From Actinomadura_E scrupuli (GTDB taxonomy: Bacteria; Actinomycetota; Actinomycetes; Streptosporangiales; Streptosporangiaceae): DNA of 64,000 nucleotides. Positions 16,761-24,320 of the stretch are shown piece after piece; position 1 is the stretch's first letter, and each line of letters opens with the position of its first letter. The position numbers and the translations under genes are program-made. The stretch spans positions 124,001-188,000 of the forward strand of contig NZ_JBPCCU010000009.1 in assembly GCF_050971785.1 (NCBI RefSeq). The letters run 5' to 3'. The notes beneath the pieces were generated by a model that was given only the letters and a program-made list of their open reading frames with translations, did not search any database and had not been told where the DNA came from.

Positions 16761-17729
16761 ATGATGCGCCTCCAGCCCCGTGCGATCCTGCTGGCGGCCG
16801 TGGTGACCACCCAGCTCACCGCGGCCTGCACGGCATCGGCACCATCAAAGGGCTCCGTATCGGCGAACACCCCGGCAGCGTCGGCCCCGTCGACGGCGGC
16901 TCCCGCTCCACGTCCCACCAGGGCCGCCGGGCGACCCAGGGTGCCGCCCGGCATGACGGTGGGGTACGCGGTCTTCGACCGCCGGACCGGCAGGACGACC
17001 ATCGAGTACCACGCCCATCGCCGGTTCCGGTCGGCCTCGGTCGTCAAGATCCTCATCGCGCTCGACTACCTGGAGCACCACCCCGCGGCGATCCCGCCGG
17101 GGGATCTCGCCCTGCTGCGGCCGATGCTGCGGGGCAGCGACGACAGGGCGGCCACCCAGCTGTGGACCCGCGGCGGACGCACAAGGATCGTTCAGCGGAC
17201 GTCGGCCACGCTGGGCCTGACCGACACCCGGCCGCCCCCGGCGGACAAGCCCGGCTTCTGGGGCTACACCGCGATCAGCGCCGCGGACATGGTGCGGACC
17301 TACCGGTATCTCCTCGACAAGGCCCCGCCGCGGGTCCGTGACTTCATCATGGGCAACCTGGACCAGGCCGCCCAATGCGCCCGCGACGGCTTCGACCAGT
17401 ACTTCGGCATTCCCCGGGCGCTGCCCAGGCCATGGGCGGTCAAACAGGGCTGGTCCGGTTTCGGCTCGGTGCCTCCGCAGAGATGCACCCGGACGCAGAC
17501 CACCGGCCACCTCGACGGCCCCGGCCGCACCCGTGTTCAGCCCGTCGGACTCGCCCCCGACCTGGGGCTGGGACGCCCCGTACTGCACACGACCGGCGCC
17601 GTCGGCACCGGTCACCGCAGGATCGTGGTCGTGCTGAGCCTCCACCCGGCCGGCAGCTCCTGGCAGACCTCCACCGCCCGCCTCACCACGCTGACCAGGG
17701 CCGTCTACCGCGCGGGGGCCCGAGGATAG
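16761..17729 (+). CDS. Secreted lipoprotein, class A beta-lactamase-like serine hydrolase
   Basis: A 322-residue protein with lipoprotein signal (LLAAVVTTQLTAAC, Cys at about 23), an Ala/Pro/Ser linker to about residue 60, then a penicillin-binding-type fold. Catalytic signs: SVVK (SxxK) after HRRFRSA, SDD in place of SDN (RGSDDRAATQLW), and KQG in place of KTG near WAVKQGWSGFG. The fold is that of class A beta-lactamase relatives; the altered SDN and KTG boxes make classical penicillinase activity doubtful. Placed alone, with MFS and sigma genes around it. The start lacks a strong ribosome site; the second ATG at 16764 is equally possible. Confidence 0.8.
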   Translation: MMRLQPRAILLAAVVTTQLTAACTASAPSKGSVSANTPAASAPSTAAPAPRPTRAAGRPRVPPGMTVGYAVFDRRTGRTTIEYHAHRRFRSASVVKILIALDYLEHHPAAIPPGDLALLRPMLRGSDDRAATQLWTRGGRTRIVQRTSATLGLTDTRPPPADKPGFWGYTAISAADMVRTYRYLLDKAPPRVRDFIMGNLDQAAQCARDGFDQYFGIPRALPRPWAVKQGWSGFGSVPPQRCTRTQTTGHLDGPGRTRVQPVGLAPDLGLGRPVLHTTGAVGTGHRRIVVVLSLHPAGSSWQTSTARLTTLTRAVYRAGARG

Positions 17730-17890
17730 TGACCTCGCCGGCTCGTGGACGGCCCCCGGGTCATTCCGCCGCCGCCGACCTGCGCGGTGACGACGACCGC
17801 GCCGGGCCGATGATGGGCTGATAGCTTCTCCGCCTGTCAGGCGTCCGCACGCCGCGAGCAGGTCACTGGAGGAATGCGGAGGACCGTTCA

Positions 17891-18925
17891 TTGGGCGAGC
17901 TGCGGGCTGAGGATGGCGCGGTTGTCGCGGCCGCCCAGGCGGGCGACGAGTCGGCGTTCACGGAGCTTGTGGAGCGTTACCGGCGGGAGCTTCAGGTGCA
18001 TTGCTACCGGATGCTCGGCTCGTTCGAGGAGTCGGAAGACCTGGTACAAGAGACGTTCCTGCGGGCGTGGCGCAAACGCGAAAGCTTTCAGGGCCGCTCC
18101 ACATTCCGTGCGTGGCTCTACCGGATCGCGACGAATGCCTGTCTTGACTTCCTCGACCAGCACCCGCGGCACCCACTTCCACGTGAGGTGGAGCGGGCGA
18201 ACGGCCCACACGCAGCGTCGCCGTCGGCGGAGATCGGGTGGCTGCAGCCGTACCCGGACCGGCTGCTGGAGCCGATCGCGCCCGGAGATGCCGAGCCGGA
18301 GGTCGCCGTGGTCGGCAAGGAGACGATCGAGTTGGCGTTCCTCGCCGCCGTCCAGCATCTGCCACCTGGACAGCGGGCCGCGCTGATCCTGCGAGACGTG
18401 CTCGGCTGGTCGACGAAGGAGACGGCCGACTTGCTCGGGACGAGCGTCGCCTCGGTGAAGAGCGCCTTGCAGCGAGCGAGGCCGGCCATGAGAGAGCACC
18501 TGCCCGAACGTCGGCTGGACTGGGCACCATCGGCGGAGCCGACCACGCGGGAGCGGGCGCTGGTGCGGCGCTTCATGGATGCCCACGAGCGGGCCGACAC
18601 CGCTGCCTTCGCGGAGCTCCTGAGCGAGGACGTACGGATGACCATGCCTCCGCGTCCGTTCTGGTTCGCCGATCGCGCGGCCGTCGTCCGGTTCGCTGAG
18701 CACGCGTTCGGACCCGGCTCGCCGCTCCGTCAAGGACAGTGGCGATGCGTACCCACACGGGCGAACCGGCAGCCGGCGGTCGCGGGGTACATCCGGCTGG
18801 GAGACTCCGGCTACCAGGCCCAGGTGCTCAACGTGCTGCGGGTCGAGGGCGAGAAGATCGCCGAGATCACCGCCTTCGAGCCGCACCTGTTCCCCGCGTT
18901 CGGTCTGCCACTGACGCTGTCCTAG
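17891..18925 (+). CDS. ECF RNA polymerase sigma factor with C-terminal SnoaL-like domain (SigG/ECF56-like)
   Basis: A 344-residue sigma factor from TTG 17891 behind GGAGGA. Sigma region 2: DESAFTELVERYRRELQVHCYRMLGS, then EDLVQETFLRAWRKR. Region 4: LAAVQHLPPGQRAALILRDV with helix-turn-helix GWSTKETADLLGTSVASVKSALQRAR. The C-terminal 130 residues are NTF2/SnoaL-like (LVRRFMDAHERADTAAFAELL, MTMPPRPFWFADRAAVVRF). Fused SnoaL domains are known to modulate such sigma factors without a classical anti-sigma. A PPOX-type gene follows. No autoregulatory promoter was identified. Confidence 0.88.
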   Translation: MGELRAEDGAVVAAAQAGDESAFTELVERYRRELQVHCYRMLGSFEESEDLVQETFLRAWRKRESFQGRSTFRAWLYRIATNACLDFLDQHPRHPLPREVERANGPHAASPSAEIGWLQPYPDRLLEPIAPGDAEPEVAVVGKETIELAFLAAVQHLPPGQRAALILRDVLGWSTKETADLLGTSVASVKSALQRARPAMREHLPERRLDWAPSAEPTTRERALVRRFMDAHERADTAAFAELLSEDVRMTMPPRPFWFADRAAVVRFAEHAFGPGSPLRQGQWRCVPTRANRQPAVAGYIRLGDSGYQAQVLNVLRVEGEKIAEITAFEPHLFPAFGLPLTLS

Positions 18926-19041
18926 CCGGCGGCCGGTCCTGGCTCGACCCCCGTTCGGGCAGCGATTCCTTTCCAGCCGTTTCACCGTCTCAACACCGAC
19001 GACCTCGATCTGCGTGGTCGACGACGATGAGGAACCGCCTG

Positions 19042-19560
19042 ATGAAGATCGAAAACCACGGAGACGTGATGGCGCTACCGCAAGGTGATGTCGGCTTGCT
19101 GGACAGCGACGTCGCGCAACGGCTGCTCGCCTCGAAGGAGTTGGCGCGGCTGGCGTATGTGGCGGCGGACGGCACGCCACGCGTATTTCCGATGTTGTTC
19201 CATTGGACCGGAACCGAGGTCGTGCTCTCGACGTTCGGGGGCGCCAAGGTCCGCGCACTGCGGGCGAAGCCCGACGTCGCCATCACCATCGACGCCGCGT
19301 CCACCCCGCCCATGGTGCTCCTCATCCGCGGCCGGGCGTCGGTCACCGACGTCGACGGGATCGTGCCGGAGTACGCGCTGGCCCAGCGCCGCTACGCCGG
19401 GGAGGAACAGGGCGCTGCCAATGTGGCGGAGGTCGATCACCCCGGCACGAAGATGATCCGCATCGCCGTGCGGCCGACCTGGGTCGGGGTCCTCGACTTC
19501 CAGACCCGGCTGCCCGGAGGCACCAGCATGGAGGACTTCCAGAGTCGGGGCCGAGCGTGA
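19042..19560 (+). CDS. Pyridoxamine 5-phosphate oxidase-fold (FMN/F420-type) protein
   Basis: A 172-residue protein of the PPOX-like split-barrel family: LASKELARLAYVAADGTPRVFPM, VLSTFGGAKVRALRAKPDVAITID, and IRIAVRPTWVGVLDF near the end. Members bind FMN or F420 and often act in reduction or detoxification; the substrate is open. I chose ATG 19042 with GAGGAA eight bases ahead; ATG 19027 and 19069 are alternatives. It follows the sigma gene by about 115 bases and may be under its control. Function beyond the fold cannot be read. Confidence 0.78.
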   Translation: MKIENHGDVMALPQGDVGLLDSDVAQRLLASKELARLAYVAADGTPRVFPMLFHWTGTEVVLSTFGGAKVRALRAKPDVAITIDAASTPPMVLLIRGRASVTDVDGIVPEYALAQRRYAGEEQGAANVAEVDHPGTKMIRIAVRPTWVGVLDFQTRLPGGTSMEDFQSRGRA

Positions 19561-19609
19561 CGACCGAGGCCGAAGGCCTGCCCGCACCGCTGCCATCTAG
19601 GAGGACCGA

Positions 19610-20221
19610 TTAGGACAGGCCGAGATCCCGCTCGGCGTGGATCCAGTCGGTGGCGATTGCGCGCTGGGCCGCTGCGAGCGTGACGGTGCCCGCGCACACC
19701 GCCCGGTGCAGCCGGTTCTCCACCGCGTCCTTGGGGTTGGGGATCTTGCCCACCTCCGGCCAGAGGTTGGCGATGTCGTTGTCGCCACCCAGTTCCAGCG
19801 AGACCTGATGGTCGAGTTCGCTCTTCTCGTCGGCCGGGATGCCGTAGGCGCTGTAGAGCAGCCGCTTGGCCTTACCGGTGTCGCTGGAGGGCGGCCGGAC
19901 CGTGGCGGTGTAGCCGGACTTGCAGATCGTGGAGGACAGGTTGGCCTGGGTGACCTTCGGATCGATCCCGCCAGGCGTGCACGAAGGGTCCGGCAGCAGT
20001 GTCGTGGGGCTGTTCCCACGGACGTGGCATCCGGCCGGGTGGGTGGTGTAGGTGACGTGGCCCGGATTGGACAACACCACCATCCGGCCGGTCCCGCCGG
20101 CGGGGACGGCGCCGTCCGAACCCGGACCCGTCCCCTGCTCGGTGGTGCCCGTACAGGCGGACACAACGGTCGTGAGGGCGATCGCGGCGACGGCGACGCG
20201 GAGCGTCGGGGTGATCTTCAC
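19610..20221 (-). CDS. Lipoprotein with HNH-nuclease-like motif
   Basis: About 203 residues from GTG 20221, which gives a good lipoprotein signal (VAVAAIALTTVVSACTG). A Gly/Asp linker is followed by a domain with four Cys and the sequence SELDHQVSLELGGDNDIANLWPE, the DHxxxLxLGGxNDxxNLWPE pattern of HNH-type enzymes (His 5-prime of Gly-Gly-Asn). Whether it is catalytic is unclear: a secreted DNase-like or a structural relative both fit. Start choice is uncertain; ATG 20251 would only lengthen the N-terminus. Convergent with the PPOX gene. Confidence 0.6.
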   Translation of the reverse strand: MKITPTLRVAVAAIALTTVVSACTGTTEQGTGPGSDGAVPAGGTGRMVVLSNPGHVTYTTHPAGCHVRGNSPTTLLPDPSCTPGGIDPKVTQANLSSTICKSGYTATVRPPSSDTGKAKRLLYSAYGIPADEKSELDHQVSLELGGDNDIANLWPEVGKIPNPKDAVENRLHRAVCAGTVTLAAAQRAIATDWIHAERDLGLS

Positions 20222-20361
20222 GCCCTGAAGGTAACCCTGCCTCCTCGCCATGCCGGGACGACACGCAGTCCGACATAGGAGATGTGCTCGGATAAATGCT
20301 GTTCGCACCTGTTTTGTGATCCAGCGTTCCGATCCCAGCGCCCGGTTGATGGAGTGAACGC

Positions 20362-20391
20362 TTGCTTTTTATAGCCGGAGCGAGATATAGA
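20362..20391 (+). promoter_or_regulatory. Possible sigma-70-type promoter of the amidohydrolase gene
   Basis: TTGCTT at 20362 and TATAGA at 20386 with an 18-base spacer in an AT-richer island, about 85 bases before the ATG at 20477. The match is moderate and no transcription start is known. Confidence 0.35.
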
Positions 20392-20476
20392 TCTGATGAC
20401 ACGAGTTGGCCAGGAATCGCGATGAAGTCTCGCCCGTGATCGTCGGTGGTCGCGCGGCGTGGGGAATTGAGGGCAG

Positions 20477-21649
20477 ATGGTGAAGCCGGCTGACGAGTTG
20501 CGGGTCATCGACGCGGACACGCACCTTACGGAACGTCACGACCTTTTCACTTCACGTGCGCCGAAGGGCTACGAGGACCGCGTCCCCCGCGTGGTGGACA
20601 TCGACGGCGAGCCGTGGTGGATCGTGGAGAAGGACGTGAAGATCGGCCCGGCCCGGGGCGGTGGGGTGGTCAGCCGGGACGGCGAGAAGTTCCCGTTCGA
20701 GGAGAGCAAGCACAACGGCATCGACTGGGTTCACCGGGCGGCCTGGGATCGTGAGGCCCGGCTGGAGTACATGGACCAGAACGGCTTCCACGCGCAGGTG
20801 CTCTACCCGAACGCCATCGGCATCGGCGGTCAGACCATCGCCAACGACGTCCACGACCCGGTGCTGCGCCAGCTGACCATCGAGATCTACAACGACTCGA
20901 TGGCCGAGCTGCAGGACTGGTCGAAGAACCGCTTCCTCCCCATGGCGGTCATGCCGGCGTGGAGCGTCGAGGCGGCCGTCCGGGAGGCGCAGCGCGCGGC
21001 CGACGCGGGCTTCCGCGGCGTGAACATGACCTCGGACCCGCAGGAGACCGGCGCTCCCGACCTCGCCCACCGCGACTGGGACGCGCTGTGGGAGGTGTGC
21101 GCGGACCTCAAACTCCCCGTGCACTTCCACATCGGGGCCAGCCTGACCTCGCTCAACTTCTACGGGAAGTACTTCTGGCCGTCCCTGCACCAGAACCTCA
21201 AGCCCGCCGTCGGCGGAGCGATGCTGTTCCTGAACAACGCCCGGGTCGTGCTCAACAGCATCTACGCCGGGATCTTCGACCGGCATCCCGAGCTGAAGAT
21301 GGTCTCCGTCGAGAGCGGCATGGGCTGGGTCCCGTTCATCCTCGAGACCGCGGACTACGAGATCATGGAGAACGCGCCCGCGCAGGCCGCGGCGCTGTCC
21401 CGCAAGCCGTCCGAGTACTTCAAGGACCACTGGTACGCGACGTTCTGGTTCGAGGAGAACGCCGGCGACCTCCAGGGCCTGATCGACCGCGTCGGCGAGG
21501 ACAACGTCATGTTCGAGACCGACTTCCCGCACCCCACCTGCCTCTATCCCGATCCGCTCAAGGCGGTCGAGGGGAGGATGTCGGCGCTGCGCCCGGAGAC
21601 CCGCCGCAAGGTCCTCGGCGACACCGCCGCCAAGCTCTACCGCATCTGA
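20477..21649 (+). CDS. Amidohydrolase-family (amidohydro_2) metal-dependent hydrolase
   Basis: A 390-residue TIM-barrel hydrolase. N-terminal VIDADTHLTERHDLF gives the DxH-type metal site; later features include MVSVESGMGWVPFILE and FETDFPHPTCLYPDP, the conserved Asp-bearing strand of the family. Members of this group include decarboxylases and hydrolases acting on aromatic and steroid intermediates; the substrate here is not deducible. Ribosome site GAGGGCAG precedes the ATG. A convergent hairpin follows the stop. Confidence 0.83.
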   Translation: MVKPADELRVIDADTHLTERHDLFTSRAPKGYEDRVPRVVDIDGEPWWIVEKDVKIGPARGGGVVSRDGEKFPFEESKHNGIDWVHRAAWDREARLEYMDQNGFHAQVLYPNAIGIGGQTIANDVHDPVLRQLTIEIYNDSMAELQDWSKNRFLPMAVMPAWSVEAAVREAQRAADAGFRGVNMTSDPQETGAPDLAHRDWDALWEVCADLKLPVHFHIGASLTSLNFYGKYFWPSLHQNLKPAVGGAMLFLNNARVVLNSIYAGIFDRHPELKMVSVESGMGWVPFILETADYEIMENAPAQAAALSRKPSEYFKDHWYATFWFEENAGDLQGLIDRVGEDNVMFETDFPHPTCLYPDPLKAVEGRMSALRPETRRKVLGDTAAKLYRI

Positions 21650-21777
21650 CCCGGGCCCGGAGCCGGGTGACTCCCTGCCCCGGGTACCCCCAGGACGGCC
21701 GGCCGGCGCGCAAGTCATAGAGCAGAGCAAGCCGGCCGGCCCCGGCAGGCCAGAGCCGACGCCCGCCGAGCGGATAC

Positions 21778-21806
21778 GCCCTGGTGCCGGCGGCCGGCAC
21801 CAGGGC
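21778..21806. terminator. Strong GC hairpin between convergent genes
   Basis: A 13-base stem GCCCTGGTGCCGG / CCGGCACCAGGGC around a CGG loop lies between the amidohydrolase stop and the SpeD-like stop. No T-run follows, as is common for high-GC terminators. It probably ends transcription from both sides. Confidence 0.65.
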
Positions 21807-21830
21807 GAGAGAAGCGGGAGATCGCGCGTC

Positions 21831-22220
21831 CTATCGGATGAGAACGGTGCTGGTGACCCGGCCTGCGGCGAAGTAGCGCTCCGTGAAGGTGGACGCCTTC
21901 TCCGGGTCGAATGTCCGGCACGAGAAGATGTTGATGTGCGCGCGGCGCAGGTGGTCGGAGAAGTGGCCGGTGATGCTCGAGGTCTCGATCAGCTGGACGA
22001 GGGTCCAGCCGGCGGTGATCGGGTCGTCGTGGCCGAAGTGCTCGAGGATGGGCTCGCCGTACGCCTTCATCTCGATGAGGTCGACGAGCTCCACCGCGTA
22101 CCGGGCGAGGGCCTCCCGGTCGGCGAGCGTCCTCGGGTCGCAGTCGTCCAGGTCGAGGATGAGCTCCATACCGAACACCATCGTGCCGGTGCCGGTGTGC
22201 GATCGCCGGGTCGCGGCCAT
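21831..22220 (-). CDS. SpeD-like pyruvoyl-dependent decarboxylase (AdoMetDC fold)
   Basis: A 129-residue protein that aligns by eye with bacterial S-adenosylmethionine decarboxylase proenzyme. ELILDLDDCDPRTLADREAL matches the N-terminal strand and helix. The self-cleavage region reads IETSSITGHFS where classical enzymes have SESHLTIHTWP: the processing Ser is kept and the catalytic His (TGHF) and Cys (NIFSCRTFDPEKA, cf. FTCG) are kept, but the Glu before and the His after the processing site are replaced by Thr and Ser. These are residues that contact AdoMet, so a changed substrate is likely; SpeD homologues reassigned to ornithine or arginine decarboxylation are reported. Its ATG overlaps the GNAT-like stop as TGATG. 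Confidence 0.65.
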   Translation of the reverse strand: MAATRRSHTGTGTMVFGMELILDLDDCDPRTLADREALARYAVELVDLIEMKAYGEPILEHFGHDDPITAGWTLVQLIETSSITGHFSDHLRRAHINIFSCRTFDPEKASTFTERYFAAGRVTSTVLIR

Positions 22221-22762
22221 CACGCGCTCCGGGTGGGGTGGAAGGTCCAGAAGTGCTGGGTGTCGATGTTGACGCCGGTGGTGGGGACGACCCGGTTGAG
22301 GATCTTGCTTGAGGCCTCGGGGAGCCGCCGGGCGACGTTGGCCGCGGCGAAGTCCATGACCGCGATGCCGTCCGCTTCCACGGTGGGCATGTACATCTCC
22401 GAGATCAGCGCGGGGAACGTGCTGCTGGGCGCGGTCGGCTTGCGCGTGCAGACGAAGCCGATGTACCAGATCTTCCGCTCGAGGTACTCCTTGGGCCAGT
22501 GGTACTCGAAGTAGTCGGGGGAGATCAGCGGCCAGGCGGTGAGGTCGTTGGTCATGATCCCCATGCCGACCAGCCCGCCGTCGTCGTCGCGGGCGAGCCA
22601 CTTGCCGATGCGGGTGTCCTCCATGGCGTCCGCGAACTCTTCGTAGGTCATCATGTGCCGCTGCACGGCGTGCTTGTTGATCTCTTCGAAGGCGCCCTGG
22701 TAGAGCGGCCACACCTCGTCGAAGAGGGTGAGGCTGACGGTGTGTTCCATGTCGATCTTCAC
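22220..22762 (-). CDS. GNAT-like acyltransferase family protein
   Basis: About 180 residues from GTG 22762 (ATG 22807 would add a low-complexity leader). The pattern WPLYQGAFEEINKHAVQRHM, GKWLARDDDGGLVGMGIMTND, then ERKIWYIGFVCTRK and ALISEMYMPTVEADGIAVMD resembles an acetyltransferase-like fold, though the Q/RxxGxG/A acyl-CoA loop is not clear. It is coupled to the SpeD-like gene by a TGATG overlap, so the two products probably act together, for example decarboxylation followed by acylation of an amine. That pathway is inference. Divergent from the clpP pair. Confidence 0.55.
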   Translation of the reverse strand: MKIDMEHTVSLTLFDEVWPLYQGAFEEINKHAVQRHMMTYEEFADAMEDTRIGKWLARDDDGGLVGMGIMTNDLTAWPLISPDYFEYHWPKEYLERKIWYIGFVCTRKPTAPSSTFPALISEMYMPTVEADGIAVMDFAAANVARRLPEASSKILNRVVPTTGVNIDTQHFWTFHPTRSA

Positions 22763-22985
22763 GGTGGGGGAGCCCCCGTTCTGGGTCGATTGAGCTGGAG
22801 CAGGCATGGGCTGTCGGGCTGGACAGCAGGGGTGCGCGTCATCGCCTCCGACCGTCCGCCGAAGCGCCCTCGGTGCAGGTGCGCCGCGCCTCTCTTCTGG
22901 GTGTTTCTGGGGCCCTCGCGCGACCAGTCGCAAGGAGTGGTCAGGCGGATTCGCCCCGGGCACGGCGGCGGGCCGGGCGACGGAT

Positions 22986-23004
22986 TATCTGCTGGCAGCA
23001 GATA
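22986..23004. promoter_or_regulatory. PopR-type palindrome upstream of the clpP pair
   Basis: TATCTGCT-GGC-AGCAGATA, a perfect 8-base inverted repeat with a 3-base centre. It keeps the 6-3-6 geometry and TCTGCY core of the published PopR site TCTGCC-N3-GGCAGA upstream of Streptomyces clpP3/clpP4. It lies about 80 bases before the first clpP start, where an activator site is expected. Confidence 0.72.
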
Positions 23005-23043
23005 GTGCTGTTCCGGGCTGTGGGCGGTTCCTATCGTCGGGAT

Positions 23044-23065
23044 GGCACCGGGGTTCACCGGTGCC
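23044..23065 (+). promoter_or_regulatory. Hairpin in the clpP 5-prime leader
   Basis: GGCACCGG (23044-23051) pairs with CCGGTGCC (23058-23065) around a GGTTCA loop, 20 bases before the start codon. It could affect translation or mRNA stability, or be an operator; nothing decides. Confidence 0.4.
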
Positions 23066-23084
23066 GGACCAGCACAGAGGGACC

Positions 23085-23702
23085 ATGAGCATGACGGACG
23101 AAGTCGTCGCCGTCGGCGGCGCGCTCGACGACCAACTCGCCACCAGGCTGCTCCAGCAACGCATCATCGTGCTGGGCGCGGAGGTCGAGGACAAGATCGC
23201 GAACAGGCTGTGCGCCCAGTTGCTGCTGCTGTCGGCGGAGGACCCGCGCAGCGACATCAGCCTCTACATCAACTCCCCCGGCGGCTCGGTCAGCGCGGGG
23301 CTGGCCATCTACGACACGATGAACCTGATCCCCAACGACGTCAGCACCCTCGCGATGGGCCTGGCCGGGAGCATGGGCCAGTTCCTGTTGAGCGCGGGGA
23401 CGCCGGGCAAGAGGTTCAGCCTGCCGCACGCCCAGGTGCTCATGCACCAGGGTTCGGCCGGGTTCGGCGGCACCGCGGCCGACGTCGAGATCTACGCCGG
23501 CCAGCTCGAGCGGATCGGCTCGCTGCTGACCCGGCTGACCGCCGGGCAGACCGGCCGCCCGGTGGAGACCATCGAACGCGACAGCCTGCGAGACCGGTGG
23601 TTCACCGCGGAGGAGGCACGCGACTACGGGCTCATCGACCACATCGTGGAGCGCATGGACGACGTCCGGCCCGCCTTCACCCGCACCCGGGCGGGGCTGT
23701 GA
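23085..23702 (+). CDS. clpP: ATP-dependent Clp protease proteolytic subunit (ClpP3-like)
   Basis: A 205-residue ClpP. Family marks: QQRIIVLGAEVEDKIANRLCAQLL, SLYINSPGGSVSAGLAIYDTM, the Ser nucleophile in GLAGSMGQFLLSAGTPGKR, the His in AQVLMHQGSAGFGG and an Asp in IERDSLRDRWFTAEEA. GLAGSMG instead of the common GQAASMG is slightly unusual. The chain is first of a two-gene clpP operon, as in the second (stress-type) clpP operon of Streptomyces. The subunits should form a mixed tetradecamer working with a Clp ATPase encoded elsewhere. GAGG four bases before ATG 23085; ATG 23091 is an alternative. Confidence 0.92.
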   Translation: MSMTDEVVAVGGALDDQLATRLLQQRIIVLGAEVEDKIANRLCAQLLLLSAEDPRSDISLYINSPGGSVSAGLAIYDTMNLIPNDVSTLAMGLAGSMGQFLLSAGTPGKRFSLPHAQVLMHQGSAGFGGTAADVEIYAGQLERIGSLLTRLTAGQTGRPVETIERDSLRDRWFTAEEARDYGLIDHIVERMDDVRPAFTRTRAGL

Positions 23703-23704
23703 TC

Positions 23705-24310
23705 ATGAGCCAGTACACGATCCCCACCGTCGTGGAGAAGACCCCCACCGGCGAGCGCGCCTTCGACATCTTCTCCCGGCTGCTCTCGGACCGGATCGTC
23801 TTCCTCGGCACCGAGATCGACGACGGCGTCGCCAACGTCGTGATGGCACAGCTGCTGCATCTCGAGTCGGCGAGCCCGGACCAGGAGATCGGGCTGTACA
23901 TCAACTCCCCGGGCGGCTCGTTCAGCGCGCTGACCGCGATCTACGACACGATGCAGTTCGTCCGGCCGGACATCGCGACGTTCTGCATGGGCCAGGCGTC
24001 ATCGGCCGCGGCGGTGCTACTGGCCGCCGGCACTCCGGGCAAGCGATCCGTACTGCGGCATGCCAAGGTCATGCTCCACCAGCCGTCGAGCCAGGCCCGC
24101 GGCACCCTGCCCGACCTGGCGGTCCAGGCCAAGGAGGTGGCCCGGGTACGGGCCGAGATGGACGAGATCCTCAGCCGCCACACCGGCCACCCGGCGTCGA
24201 AGATCAGGGCGGACACCGACCGGAACCGCACGTTCGACGCCGGCGAGGCCGTCGGCTACGGCCTCGCGGACGTGGTCATCTCCAACCGCAGGGATGTCCT
24301 GGCCGCCTGA
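23705..24310 (+). CDS. clpP: ATP-dependent Clp protease proteolytic subunit (ClpP4-like)
   Basis: A 201-residue second ClpP, starting two bases after the first. SLLSDRIVFLGTEIDDGVAN-type start, LYINSPGGSFSALTAIYDTM, Ser in FCMGQASSAAAVLLAAG, His in KVMLHQPSSQARG, Asp in KIRADTDRNRTF. The catalytic triad is complete, but GQASSAA differs from the usual GQAASMA. It forms an operon with the upstream subunit. Its stop is followed after four bases by the convergent regulator stop. Confidence 0.92.
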   Translation: MSQYTIPTVVEKTPTGERAFDIFSRLLSDRIVFLGTEIDDGVANVVMAQLLHLESASPDQEIGLYINSPGGSFSALTAIYDTMQFVRPDIATFCMGQASSAAAVLLAAGTPGKRSVLRHAKVMLHQPSSQARGTLPDLAVQAKEVARVRAEMDEILSRHTGHPASKIRADTDRNRTFDAGEAVGYGLADVVISNRRDVLAA

Positions 24311-24320
24311 GCGCTCAGGC
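24305..24320. terminator. Palindrome shared by the clpP and regulator stop codons
   Basis: GCCTGAGCGCTCAGGC is a perfect 16-base palindrome containing the TGA of the second clpP on the plus strand and the TGA of the XRE gene on the minus strand. It could act as a compact two-way terminator. Confidence 0.5.

Larger units (their letters stand above)
22763..23084. other. Intergenic region between GNAT-like gene and clpP
   Basis: About 320 bases of divergent promoter space. The right third holds a PopR-type palindrome (22986-23004) and a hairpin (23044-23065). The left two thirds are GC-rich without a convincing gene; reading frames there lack ribosome sites and look like shadows. Confidence 0.6.

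Noticed and set aside
23044..23065. Riboswitch in the clpP leader
   Set aside because: Only one short hairpin; no conserved aptamer structure can be seen.
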